Below are positions 1-8,275 of a stretch of DNA of 27,011 nucleotides, one piece after another. Each line of letters begins with the position of its first letter. The first letter of the stretch is position 1. Under the pieces are notes generated by a model. The model was not told the DNA's origin, did not search any database, and was given only the letters and a program-made list of their open reading frames with translations. Location: NCBI GenBank assembly GCA_031412575.1, contig JANODG010000115.1:1-27011 (forward strand). The letters run 5' to 3'. The position numbers and the translations under genes were made by a program. This DNA is from JAMLIO01 sp031412575. GTDB lineage: Bacteria; Bdellovibrionota; Bdellovibrionia; Bdellovibrionales; UBA1609.

Positions 1-501
1 ATTCAGCCTGCTCCAGAAAAATTACCGAGACCGCTAAAAGGTTCTTTACCTTCTGTTGAAGAAATTCATAATACCCCGCCTACAGCTTCTCGAGATGAAG
101 TAAAAAATGGTAGAGCTGCAATCAGTTCACTGGCAAAAAAATGGATTGCTGGTGGAGCCACTGCAGTTTCTGTTCTTCTAGGTTCAACATATTTTTATAA
201 TAACACACCAGTCATAGCCGAGGGCATGGTTGTTGATATTACAAATAACATAGCTGTAGTGCAGTTTCAGGAAACGCCTTACTACAGCAATGACACAAAG
301 TTAAAGTCTTACGAAGTTCAAGTCGTCTTAAACGAAATCAACTCGCTACCTGGTGAATCACAAGTTGAAATTGAGGAAGGGGACTACGTAACCATCCATT
401 ACACATGGTCCGACTTTCACATCTTACCTTTCATCTTCCACCCTTACTCAGGCGCAGAATTTTTCGACGGCTCATTCATCGAAGGCTTCGGCATCCAATA
501 A
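1..501 (+). CDS. Partial hypothetical membrane-anchored protein (5' end outside window)
   Basis: The reading frame is open from base 1 to the TAA at 499-501, so the 166 visible codons are the C-terminal part of a longer protein. The visible part starts with a Pro/Lys/Glu-rich, probably disordered stretch (about residues 1-45, window numbering). A single hydrophobic segment follows (about 48-66, preceded by two lysines), then about 100 residues that are probably a folded domain with many beta-prone and aromatic residues. An internal ATG at 226 could be mistaken for a start, but the frame continues upstream and includes the membrane segment, so I extend it to the window edge. The layout suggests a bitopic inner-membrane protein with a periplasmic C-terminal domain; by the positive-inside rule the KK side is cytoplasmic. 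I do not recognise the family. The gene runs into a long hairpin directly after the stop codon. Confidence 0.7.
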   Translation: MQPAPEKLPRPLKGSLPSVEEIHNTPPTASRDEVKNGRAAISSLAKKWIAGGATAVSVLLGSTYFYNNTPVIAEGMVVDITNNIAVVQFQETPYYSNDTKLKSYEVQVVLNEINSLPGESQVEIEEGDYVTIHYTWSDFHILPFIFHPYSGAEFFDGSFIEGFGIQ

Positions 502-502
502 C

Positions 503-664
503 AAAAGGTGACAGGTTCCGAATGCTGGTCACGGCGCATAAATTTTTGTTTGAATTATTTTAATGAATTTAATCTTTTAAACATCACTTCTTCATTTTTT
601 TTATAGTTTTGAAGTGTTAACTTTGTTGCGCACTGTGACCACCATCTGGAACCTGGCACCTTTT
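503..664. repeat. Long imperfect palindrome P1 between convergent genes
   Basis: The outer arms at 503-538 and 627-664 are near reverse complements. The left arm begins AAAAGGTGACAGGTTCC; the right arm ends GGAACCTGGCACCTTTT, which is its reverse complement with one mismatch. Further pairing (TGGTCAC with GTGACCA, GCGCA with TGCGC) extends the stem. Inside, TTAAACATCACTTC (about 577-590) can pair with GAAGTGTTAA (611-620). The element begins one base after the upstream stop codon and lies between two converging genes. It could act as an RNA terminator or be a MITE-like element; no transposase is nearby. Confidence 0.75.
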
Positions 665-672
665 GGGAAAAT

Positions 673-703
673 AAAAAAAGATACGTGAGACGTATCTTTT
701 TTT
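673..703. terminator. Bidirectional intrinsic terminator downstream of lon
   Basis: A 14-bp perfect stem (673-686 with 690-703) has a 3-nt GAG loop. It is flanked by an A-run on the left and a T-run on the right, so both strands read as stem plus U-tract. It lies 30 bp beyond the lon stop on the minus strand and can also stop transcription from the plus-strand gene ending at 501. Confidence 0.85.
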
Positions 704-732
704 TGTTCAAAGTTTTGGGGATTAATGTGCGG

Positions 733-3129
733 TTATGCGACTAGGCGGCGAGAAGAAGTTTCTTTTTTCTTTTTCTCGTCTTCTGCAGTTGGTTTATTTT
801 GTAGAACCACTTGAAGTACTTCGTCGATATTTTCTACCAAGATGAAATTTATTTTTTCTTTAAATTCGCGTGGGATATCTTCTAAGTCTTTTTTGTTAGC
901 GACTGGAATGATGATGTTTCTGATGCCTTGATTTAAAGCCGCAAGTGCTTTTTCTCTGATGCCGCCGACAGGCAAGACTCGTCCTGTCAGAGTTAATTCA
1001 CCAGTCATCGCTACATCCATTCTTACTGGAGTGTTTGTGATTAAACTTACGATAGCTGTCGCCAAAGTTACACCCGCTGATGGACCATCTTTAGGAATAG
1101 CACCTGCTGGTAAGTGAATATGAATTTGATGTGTATCGAACCAAGCTTCATCAATTCCTAAATTTTTCGCATGAGCTTTTGCATAAGACATCGCTGCAGT
1201 AGCCGACTCTTTCATGACGTCGCCCAATTTACCGGTTAACGTTAATCCGCCGTTTCCACGCATTGCTAAAGTTTCAACATAAAGAATTTCACCACCAGCT
1301 TGTGTCCAAGCCAAACCAGTTACAATTCCAACTCTGTCTTCGGTTAATCTTGGATCGCGAATGAAATGCGGTGGACCCATCAATTCATAAACAGCGTCAG
1401 CAGTGACTTCAACTTTTTTAGCTTTATTTGTTACAATTAATTTTGCAACTTTACGACAGACAGAACCAATTTCGCGCTCAAGATTTCTTAATCCAGCTTC
1501 ACGAGTGTAACCAGAAATTAAAGCTTTAATACCGTCTTCAGTAAACGAAATTTGAGAATCTTTTAATCCATTTTGTTCAATTTGACGTTTAATTAAATGA
1601 GCTTTTGAAATCAATAATTTGTCATTTTCTGTGTAACCTGGGATATAGATCATTTCCATACGATCTTTTAAAGCCGCAGGAATATTTTCAACAACGTTTG
1701 CTGTTGCGATAAATAATACTTCAGATAAATCGAAGTCGGCATTGATGTAGTTGTCTTTAAAAGCGTTGTTCTGTTCAGGATCTAAAACTTCAAGCATCGC
1801 AGAACTTGGATCGCCTCTGAAATCCGAACCTAATTTATCGATTTCATCTAAAACGATAACTGGGTTTTTTGTTTTAGCTTGTTTCATGGCTTGGATGATT
1901 TTTCCAGGCAACGCACCAACATAAGTACGTCTGTGACCACGAATTTCTGCTTCGTCTTTTAGTCCACCAAGTGCAACACGTTGATAGTTACGACCCATGG
2001 CCTTAGCTATACTTTTTCCTAATGATGTCTTTCCTACTCCGGGGGGGCCTGCAAGACATAAAATTGGACCTTTTATTTCATTTTTTAAACTTCTTACGGC
2101 TAAGAATTCTAAAATACGATCTTTAACTTTATTTAAATCATAATGATCATCATCTAAAACTTGTTTGGCATTGATCACATCTAAGTTATCAACTGTTTTT
2201 TTGCTCCAAGGCAAATCAACCATCCAATCAATGTAACTTCTTAACATAGAAGATTCACTTGAATCTGGGTGCATTCTTTCTAAACGGCCTAACTGTTTAG
2301 AAACTTCTTCTTCAATTTTTGGAGGCATCGCTGCATCTGTGATTTTTTTTCTGTAATCTTCGATCTCGTCAGACTTTGTGTCGCCAGCGCTGTCGCCAAG
2401 CTCGTTTTTAATCGCACGCATTTGCTCTCTTAAAAAATATTCCCGTTGTGATTTAGACATCTGAGGATTGGGAGCTGTATTTTTATAATCCTTCATGTTC
2501 TCGATTTCTAAAGATAAAATTTCGTCAACTAAATATAAACGATCTACGGGATCAATCACCTCTAAAACTCTTTGGCAGTCATTGACTGAAAGACTTAAGT
2601 TACTTGCAATCAAATCGGCTAGACGTCCTGGCTGGTTTACGTCATCTAAAACCACTAAAATGTCTGGGGATAAAAGTTTTCCAAGTCCAATTAGTTTTTC
2701 TAATTTTTCACGAGCATTTCTCATCAAAGACTCTGCATCTAAAGATAATGTCGCTGGCTCTGACTCTTCGATTTTTTGAACATTCACTTCAAAGAAAGGT
2801 TTTTTACTTGTGAACTCTTCAATAACCGCTTTCGAAACACCTTGAACAAGAATTTTAACTCGGCCATCAGAAAGTTTTCTCATTCGCATAATCATCGCGA
2901 CAGTTCCTACTTTATAAATCGAATTATGAGACGGATCTTCTTCTGTCACTTCAACCTGTGACGCTAAAAAGATGTATCTGTTATTCGTTAGTGCTTTTTC
3001 GACAGCTTTGATTGAAGATTCCCGGCCTACATAAAGTGGTAGTATCATGTAAGGGAAAATCACCATGTCTCTAACTGGTAAAAGTGGTAGTGATTTAGGG
3101 ATTTCGTGCAACTTGCTGTCTGAACTCAT
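733..3129 (-). CDS. lon: ATP-dependent Lon protease (LonA type)
   Basis: A 798-residue protein, the usual length for bacterial LonA. It degrades misfolded and selected regulatory proteins in the cytoplasm. The N-terminal substrate-binding LAN domain starts with the typical LPLLPVRDMVIFPYMILPL stretch (about 14-32). A helical region precedes the AAA+ module with Walker A GPPGVGKT (about 361-368) and Walker B VIVLDEIDK. The C-terminal S16 protease domain carries the catalytic Ser in PKDGPSAG (Ser684) and the catalytic Lys in GGIREKAL (Lys727), so the Ser-Lys dyad is intact. The C-terminus is Lys/Arg-rich. The start is supported by GGAGG four bases before the ATG. It is separated by 393 bp from the chaperone operon upstream, so it probably has its own promoter; I saw no convincing heat-shock promoter. 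The P-loop codons contain a run of seven G on the plus strand at 2041-2047. Confidence 0.97.
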   Translation of the reverse strand: MSSDSKLHEIPKSLPLLPVRDMVIFPYMILPLYVGRESSIKAVEKALTNNRYIFLASQVEVTEEDPSHNSIYKVGTVAMIMRMRKLSDGRVKILVQGVSKAVIEEFTSKKPFFEVNVQKIEESEPATLSLDAESLMRNAREKLEKLIGLGKLLSPDILVVLDDVNQPGRLADLIASNLSLSVNDCQRVLEVIDPVDRLYLVDEILSLEIENMKDYKNTAPNPQMSKSQREYFLREQMRAIKNELGDSAGDTKSDEIEDYRKKITDAAMPPKIEEEVSKQLGRLERMHPDSSESSMLRSYIDWMVDLPWSKKTVDNLDVINAKQVLDDDHYDLNKVKDRILEFLAVRSLKNEIKGPILCLAGPPGVGKTSLGKSIAKAMGRNYQRVALGGLKDEAEIRGHRRTYVGALPGKIIQAMKQAKTKNPVIVLDEIDKLGSDFRGDPSSAMLEVLDPEQNNAFKDNYINADFDLSEVLFIATANVVENIPAALKDRMEMIYIPGYTENDKLLISKAHLIKRQIEQNGLKDSQISFTEDGIKALISGYTREAGLRNLEREIGSVCRKVAKLIVTNKAKKVEVTADAVYELMGPPHFIRDPRLTEDRVGIVTGLAWTQAGGEILYVETLAMRGNGGLTLTGKLGDVMKESATAAMSYAKAHAKNLGIDEAWFDTHQIHIHLPAGAIPKDGPSAGVTLATAIVSLITNTPVRMDVAMTGELTLTGRVLPVGGIREKALAALNQGIRNIIIPVANKKDLEDIPREFKEKINFILVENIDEVLQVVLQNKPTAEDEKKKKETSSRRLVA

Positions 3130-3411
3130 TATGCCTCCGGTGCTGTATTCCTGAATTTAGCTAAACCTTTTGTTTGGTCTAAATCCGATGAAAAACATCC
3201 AAGTTTTCCATAAGCTATTATCGGAGTACTTGTTTAAAGCTAAAGAGTCGATGAGCTATAGGAAGGTCTAAAAATATGCCCTCCATTCAACTTATTTTTT
3301 GTTGAGGCAAGAAAAGTTCTAATCTGGTGCGAGTATAAGGTTTGCAAACGAAAGAGTAACTCATTAAGCGGGCCTGAGTGAACAGAGGCTAAGGGTACTG
3401 GCTAAAGTCGA
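3130..3411. other. Intergenic region upstream of lon
   Basis: Between the lon start and the repeat copy at 3412 there is no supported gene. It must hold the lon promoter and 5' leader, apart from the GGAGG ribosome site at about 3134-3138 (minus strand). No strong -35/-10 pair or known RNA family is obvious. A GAGTGAACAGA stretch near 3375-3385 is a partial inverted match to TCTAGTTCACTC at 3414-3425, perhaps a decayed half of the repeat element next to it. Confidence 0.5.
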
Positions 3412-3521
3412 TGTCTAGTTCACTCGAGCGCTCTTCGGGCGGCTACCGTTCAGTCCGCTTCGCTGGGACTTCCGTGCGCACGCCCTGCGCTCTCGCTGGA
3501 ACTTTTCCTACTGCGTAGGGC
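3412..3521 (+). repeat. GC-rich dispersed repeat, copy A
   Basis: This copy begins TGTCTAGTTCACTCGAGCGC and ends CTACTGCGTAGGGC. Its last 46 bases (3476-3521) are the exact reverse complement of 16049-16094, and its first 33 bases match the other end of that copy with one mismatch. Copy A carries an extra 31 bases (about 3445-3475) in the middle. It is far richer in GC than its surroundings. It ends one base from the stop codon of the LpoA-like gene (3523-3525), so it lies in that gene's 3' untranslated region. It resembles a REP/MITE-type element. Confidence 0.85.
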
Positions 3522-3522
3522 T

Positions 3523-5487
3523 TTAATTAGTTTCAACATCCAAAACAATTTTTTGATCTTTCACGATCAAATTAAAAACTGCAAGACCAACAACCCTAGT
3601 TTGGTCTAGGGTTAGATCTCCAAGGCAGCCTTCGACTTTACCTAAGGATTCTAATTTTTCTTTTAAGGCTACGCGATTTCCTGGTGAGGAATTTAAAGCG
3701 GACTTAATAAGTTTTGCCGAGTCATATCCTAAAACGGAAAATAAGTTTGGTTCTTTTCCACCTAATGACTTGGCGATTGATCGTGTACAAAAAGTGTTAG
3801 GCCATTGTCCAGCCGGTGGTAGCGAATCGATAAAGATCGCACCTTCAACTTGCTCTGGGGCACGTTTAATCAACTCATCACTATTCCATAAATGTGTTCC
3901 TATTAAAGGAACGCCTTCAATATCAAACACTGGTAAAGAGGCTGCAACTAAGGATGCTGGCTTTGCCGAATCTGCAATAAAAAGAGCGTCAAAGTCTATG
4001 ATCGGAGCCAAAATTTCTTCTACCGTTGGAGGGTTAAGTCTACGGGTATTTTTATGATCTTTTTTCCATGCGTTCATCTTTCGATTAAATTCGTCTTTTC
4101 TATCACCGGTAGGATCAAGTTTAACTATTTTTTTAATGGCATCGTTTAAGCTATTTTTTTCCGTAAAAATATAACTTGCGACTTCAGTGATTTCTTTGCC
4201 ACCGTTAGTGATGGTTTGTATGAATGTATCAGAGTACGCATGACCAAAATTATCATCTGGCTTAAGCACAGCAATCTTTTTTATAAGAGGATTCTTAAGA
4301 ACGGCCTCTGCAGTTTTTTGGGCCGCATATTTTAAAGTTAAAGCGTTTTGAAACGTAAAATCAAAACTTTGAACGATTCCAGGTTTAGGTGAAAGCACCA
4401 TAGTAGGCACTCCAAATCTAGAAGCCACTCCAACAATAGCATCAGCAGTTAAAGTTGTAACACCACCAATGATTGCAAACACACCATTTTCGCGAATCAA
4501 TTCGTTCGTCATTTGTGCTGCGACTTCAGGAAGTCCTTGGCTATCTTTAATAATCAATTTGTAGTTGCCACTGCCGGATTCCATCCCAATTTTAAGTCCT
4601 CTTAAAATATTTTCCCCAATAGATTTTTTATCACCCGTTAAAGGCACAATCACACCGATCGAAGTTTTATCAACATTCTTATAAACATTTGAATACTTAT
4701 TAAGTTCAGCAATTCGTTGTCTCAGTTGGCCTGAAGGCAATAAATTTAAAGCGTTATTAAACTGAACTGTCGCTTCTTCGGTGTCGCCTGAATAAAATAA
4801 AATTTCTCCAAGACGAGCGTAAGAATCTCCGTGGTATTCAATGAGTGTTTCGTTGTTGATAACTGTTTGAAGATCTTGGCGGCTTAAACGAATTTGAATC
4901 AGATTACGACTTATGTCTCTAATCTCGTCACGAACCTTTTTGTCGTTTAAGTTTTTAAATATAAAATCCATAGCCACTAAAGCTTCGATGTGTTCGTCAT
5001 TATTGATAAGTAATGGATAAGAAAATTGATAGAAAATTAATTTATCTTGGTTAGAGATGGTGGGTTGGCTTAATCCAGATTTAGCATAAAAAATGGCTTT
5101 CTCGAAATTTCCTTTATTTTTAAAAATATTTGCCATTCTGTAAAAAGCGAAAACCCTTTTTGCGTGATTGTAATTGGATGAAACTACACGGTCATAGGCT
5201 TTCAAAGCTTCGTCGGGGCGATCTTGTTGTTCTAAAATACGACCCATCAATATCATGGCTTCAAAGTAGGTTTTAGAATACGTAGGTTTAACAGCGATCG
5301 AGTTTAATTTCACTAAAGCCGTTGTAGGATCGTTCGGCAAAGACTGTTCTGCAGATTTGTAAATTTGCATTTCAGCCGAAGTGGCATCGACAGCTTCTTT
5401 CTTGGGAACAACGGCTTCTTTAAATTCAGAGGAAGAAACACACGATGATAAAAATAAGAATAATAATATTAAGACGTTCATGTTCAT
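3523..5487 (-). CDS. LpoA-like lipoprotein: TPR region plus periplasmic-binding-protein fold
   Basis: A 654-residue predicted outer-membrane lipoprotein. A hydrophobic leader ends in the lipobox LSSC (Cys16). Unusually, the n-region (MNMNV) has no Lys or Arg. Residues about 30-270 read as helical TPR-like repeats (for example ALKAYDRVVSSNYNHAKRVF and AEATVQF-like units). From about 275 the sequence SIGVIVPLTGDKKSIGENI begins a type I periplasmic-binding fold (Peripla_BP_6 / LppC-like) that runs to the C-terminus. This two-part architecture is that of LpoA, the lipoprotein activator of peptidoglycan synthase PBP1A in E. coli; a role in cell-wall synthesis is inference. A branched-chain amino-acid-type ligand sensor is the alternative. 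It lies 15 bp behind the dnaJ-like gene, with an AAAGGTG ribosome site in the gap, so it is probably the last gene of the hemW-grpE-dnaJ operon. Confidence 0.8.
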   Translation of the reverse strand: MNMNVLILLFLFLSSCVSSSEFKEAVVPKKEAVDATSAEMQIYKSAEQSLPNDPTTALVKLNSIAVKPTYSKTYFEAMILMGRILEQQDRPDEALKAYDRVVSSNYNHAKRVFAFYRMANIFKNKGNFEKAIFYAKSGLSQPTISNQDKLIFYQFSYPLLINNDEHIEALVAMDFIFKNLNDKKVRDEIRDISRNLIQIRLSRQDLQTVINNETLIEYHGDSYARLGEILFYSGDTEEATVQFNNALNLLPSGQLRQRIAELNKYSNVYKNVDKTSIGVIVPLTGDKKSIGENILRGLKIGMESGSGNYKLIIKDSQGLPEVAAQMTNELIRENGVFAIIGGVTTLTADAIVGVASRFGVPTMVLSPKPGIVQSFDFTFQNALTLKYAAQKTAEAVLKNPLIKKIAVLKPDDNFGHAYSDTFIQTITNGGKEITEVASYIFTEKNSLNDAIKKIVKLDPTGDRKDEFNRKMNAWKKDHKNTRRLNPPTVEEILAPIIDFDALFIADSAKPASLVAASLPVFDIEGVPLIGTHLWNSDELIKRAPEQVEGAIFIDSLPPAGQWPNTFCTRSIAKSLGGKEPNLFSVLGYDSAKLIKSALNSSPGNRVALKEKLESLGKVEGCLGDLTLDQTRVVGLAVFNLIVKDQKIVLDVETN

Positions 5488-5502
5488 GTTTACACCTTTG
5501 TT

Positions 5503-6375
5503 TTACAGCTCTTTGATAGTTTGTTCGTACTTTTCAATCAAAGGGGACCGTTTGGAGGATATTTTTTGTATCCAAAATTTTTCTTCAGTTGATAATTCTA
5601 ATGGGAAATCTATTAAAATGCGAATAAGAAAATCGCCCTTTCCAAAACCCTGCACCCTAGGAAAGCCTTTATCCTTCATACGAAAGATCTGGCCAGACTT
5701 TGTTCCAGCAGGAATTTTTAAATTCGAAAATCCATAGAGGGTAGGGACAGACTTTTCACAACCGAAAATAGCATCGGCAATGGATAATGGTAGATCCATC
5801 TTAACGTTTCGTCCTTCGCTTTTAAATAAGGGGTGAGAATCAACACGAACGTGGACAATCAAATCCCCAATAGGACGAACGCCGTCTCTGGATCCTTCAC
5901 CTTGGACTCGAAGTTTTTGACCGTCGATCACACCAGCCGGAACCGTAACAGAAAGTCTTACGGTCTCTTGAGAATCATTTAGGTTTTGTCGTAAATATTG
6001 AATTGTCTTTTGGCAGCCAGTGGCTGCGTCGTGAATGTCTAGATGCAGAACGTACTTTAGATTTAAGGGCTTATCTGCACTTTTTTCTTTTTCTGAGGCG
6101 GTTGAATCGCTGCTTCTTTTAGGCTCTGATTTTTTTGAATATGGCTGATTAGTAAAAACGCCGGGATCTGTGACTTCAAGATCTTCGTCTTTGTAGGTTT
6201 CTAATATAAAATCGTAAGCATCCTTAAGTTCTAGAAATTTTTCAGCAGCTCTTTTATCGCCAGGATTTTGATCAGGGTGATACTTTAAAGCCAATTTTCG
6301 ATAGGTTTTTCTAACCTCATCTAAATTTTTGACTTGAATTAGACCAAGCGATCTAAGTGCATCCTTAAGATTCAA
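5503..6375 (-). CDS. DnaJ/CbpA-type J-domain co-chaperone without zinc finger
   Basis: A 290-residue class B J-protein that would stimulate the ATPase of DnaK and deliver substrates. The N-terminal J domain (about 1-65) carries the essential HPD at residues 33-35. A polar Ser/Lys/Glu-rich linker follows (about 70-102). Two C-terminal beta-sandwich substrate-binding domains follow, with LSVTVPAGVIDGQKLRVQGEG and LKIPAGTKSGQIFRMKDKG as landmarks. The CxxCxGxG zinc repeats of canonical DnaJ are absent, hence CbpA/DjlA-like rather than DnaJ proper. The start overlaps the end of grpE by 4 bases (ATGA), indicating translational coupling. No dnaK is in the window, so its partner must be encoded elsewhere. 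Confidence 0.93.
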   Translation of the reverse strand: MNLKDALRSLGLIQVKNLDEVRKTYRKLALKYHPDQNPGDKRAAEKFLELKDAYDFILETYKDEDLEVTDPGVFTNQPYSKKSEPKRSSDSTASEKEKSADKPLNLKYVLHLDIHDAATGCQKTIQYLRQNLNDSQETVRLSVTVPAGVIDGQKLRVQGEGSRDGVRPIGDLIVHVRVDSHPLFKSEGRNVKMDLPLSIADAIFGCEKSVPTLYGFSNLKIPAGTKSGQIFRMKDKGFPRVQGFGKGDFLIRILIDFPLELSTEEKFWIQKISSKRSPLIEKYEQTIKEL

Positions 6376-7031
6376 TCTTTATCTTCCTTAACTTCTTTAG
6401 TCTCTTTAACTTCTTTAGCAACCACAACTTGCGAGTGTCTTAATGTTCGCTCGTGAAATTTATAACCTTTTTTGAAAACATTCATCACAGTATTGTCTGT
6501 GTGATCCTTGCTTGGCACATGGGTTAACGCTTCATGAATGTTAGGATCAAAATTTTGTCCAAGGCTTGGGATTTCACGAATTCCATGTTTTTCCAAAGTT
6601 TTTTTCAATTCTAAAGAAGTTAAATCTATACCATCTTTAAAGGCCTGGAATTTTTCTGCAGTCGCTTCTGTCGACAAAGCTTTTTCAAAAATATCTAGAA
6701 CATTTAACAAATCATAAGCTAAACGTTCACTGCCAAATTTAAGTAGGTCGGATCGTTCTTTAATCATATTTTTTTTATAATTATCAAATTCAGCCAGTAG
6801 GTAAAGGTAATCGTTCTTATATTTATCAACGTCTTCTTTAGGTTCTTTTTTGAGATGAGAAAGATTTGGTGCGATCAAATCATCTTCAGGCCTAAAACCA
6901 GATTTCGCTTTTTGGCCGTGTTCGCTAGATTGCGTTTCAGATTCATTGTTAGCCGATTGCTTTTTTTGACTTTCAGATGATGATTTTGGCGTTTGATTTT
7001 TGTCGGACATTTCATCAGATTTATTTGTCAT
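6372..7031 (-). CDS. grpE: Nucleotide exchange factor GrpE
   Basis: A 219-residue GrpE, which releases ADP from DnaK. The first about 65 residues are polar and low-complexity (Ser/Lys/Glu/Gln-rich). A long helical segment follows (YLYLLAEFDNYKKNMIKERSD), then the C-terminal beta domain with the family signature from about 150 on (GIREIPSLGQNFDPNIHEA, then KKGYKFHERTLRHSQVVVAKE). The C-terminal tail is a Lys/Glu repeat (KEVKETKEVKEDKD). The chosen ATG overlaps the hemW stop by 11 bases; a second in-frame Met at residue 8 is a plausible alternative start. The overlaps with hemW and the J-protein gene indicate one transcript. Confidence 0.96.
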   Translation of the reverse strand: MTNKSDEMSDKNQTPKSSSESQKKQSANNESETQSSEHGQKAKSGFRPEDDLIAPNLSHLKKEPKEDVDKYKNDYLYLLAEFDNYKKNMIKERSDLLKFGSERLAYDLLNVLDIFEKALSTEATAEKFQAFKDGIDLTSLELKKTLEKHGIREIPSLGQNFDPNIHEALTHVPSKDHTDNTVMNVFKKGYKFHERTLRHSQVVVAKEVKETKEVKEDKD

Positions 7032-8259
7032 TTATATCCTCCACTTCATTTTTAGAAAAACAAAGCTCCCGAAAAACATGGTCCGCAAATTTGCGTCCTA
7101 GTTTGGAAAGTTGCCACTGATTCTCTTTAGTCTCTATATAACCGTTATTTCTTAAATTTTGTAGTTTTTCATGAACTAGCTTAGTGATTTGCACTGGGTA
7201 TTTGGCATTTAAGACTTCTAAGCTTAGACCTTCCCACTGGCGTAAGTGAGTGAAACAAAAATCAGTTAATGACTCATTGAGTTGTAAGTGCTCGATCTGG
7301 TTTGAAGGTGGCCAAGGACTATTCTGAGACCTAGATAAGATTTGGTTTTCATACTTAGAAAAAATCCTAGGATTCCAAAATCGACTACCCCATAAGCTTT
7401 CAGATTTTAATTTCGAATTTTGGCTAAGAGTTAAGTTGGGCTTTAAGTAAGAGTGCGCGCCTAAACCCACGCCCCAATATTCTAGGTCATTCCAGTACAA
7501 TAGATTATGTAATGAAGGCTTATGATTTTTTTTTCTGTAGTTAGAAATTTCATATCTTTCATAACCCTGACTCAACAAATAAGCTTCGGTCTCGTTCATT
7601 AACTCATCCAGCAAATCCTCTTTGGGCATGTGTTGCGTTAAGAAGCTTTTTTCAGGAACGGTAAGAAGATAAACACTTAAATGATGAGGATCGAATTTTT
7701 TCAAAGTCTCAAAACTTTTTTGAAAGTCTTTAAACGATTCGTTGGGTAGTGCCAAAATTAGATCAGCTGTAAATTCTACCTTGGCATCTTGTAACAGAGT
7801 TAAAGTTTTTAAACTTTCTTGGGCTGAATGCTCTCGGCCAATGATCTTTAAATTAGATTCATTAAACGTTTGAACACCAACACTGAAACGGTTTACACCC
7901 GAAAATTTCAGTTCCAGTATTTGGTCTAGGGTGAGTGTACCAGGATTAATTTCAATTGTGATTTCACAAGTATTTTGAAAATCGTAATCAAGATTTTTGA
8001 TATGATTTAAAATTTTTTGAATTCGTTTTGGACCCATCAATGAAGGTGTACCGCCACCAAAGTAAATTGAGGTGAGTGGGTTAGGCTGCAGAAGTTTAAG
8101 ATCAAGCTCTTTTAAAATTAGATCGGTGTAGATGTCTAAATCAGGACCATCATCCAACAGCACCGTCGGAAAATCACAGTAGTGACATTTCTGCAAGCAG
8201 TGAGGAATATGTACATATATTCCCTGACTCGGTTTATACTGTTCTAAGAGTTGATTCAC
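7021..8259 (-). CDS. hemW: HemW-type radical SAM protein (heme chaperone)
   Basis: A 412-residue radical SAM protein. The 4Fe-4S motif is CLQKCHYCDF (Cys21, Cys25, Cys28). The position after the third Cys is Asp-Phe rather than the extra Cys of true coproporphyrinogen dehydrogenase HemN, as in HemW. GGGTPS (68-73) binds SAM, and HNLLYW is the HemW-specific HNxxYW motif used in heme handling. The C-terminal HemN_C domain follows. HemW family proteins bind heme and are thought to insert it into respiratory enzymes; they are often misannotated as HemN. The start is a GTG with no good Shine-Dalgarno, but it sits at the usual distance before YVHIPHC. It is the first gene of the hemW-grpE-dnaJ-lpoA-like operon and is divergent from the M16 peptidase gene, with 16 bp between the start codons. 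Confidence 0.94.
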   Translation of the reverse strand: MNQLLEQYKPSQGIYVHIPHCLQKCHYCDFPTVLLDDGPDLDIYTDLILKELDLKLLQPNPLTSIYFGGGTPSLMGPKRIQKILNHIKNLDYDFQNTCEITIEINPGTLTLDQILELKFSGVNRFSVGVQTFNESNLKIIGREHSAQESLKTLTLLQDAKVEFTADLILALPNESFKDFQKSFETLKKFDPHHLSVYLLTVPEKSFLTQHMPKEDLLDELMNETEAYLLSQGYERYEISNYRKKNHKPSLHNLLYWNDLEYWGVGLGAHSYLKPNLTLSQNSKLKSESLWGSRFWNPRIFSKYENQILSRSQNSPWPPSNQIEHLQLNESLTDFCFTHLRQWEGLSLEVLNAKYPVQITKLVHEKLQNLRNNGYIETKENQWQLSKLGRKFADHVFRELCFSKNEVEDINDK

Positions 8260-8275
8260 AACAAAGGTGTAACAA

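Noticed and set aside
3300..3420. Possible tRNA or small stable RNA upstream of lon
   Set aside because: No T-loop GGTTCRA motif with acceptor pairing and no recognisable 4.5S, 6S or tmRNA signature could be found by eye.
5381..5737. Plus-strand open frame of 118 codons across the LpoA-like and J-protein genes
   Set aside because: It is opposite two well-supported genes, has no ribosome site and no recognisable protein features.
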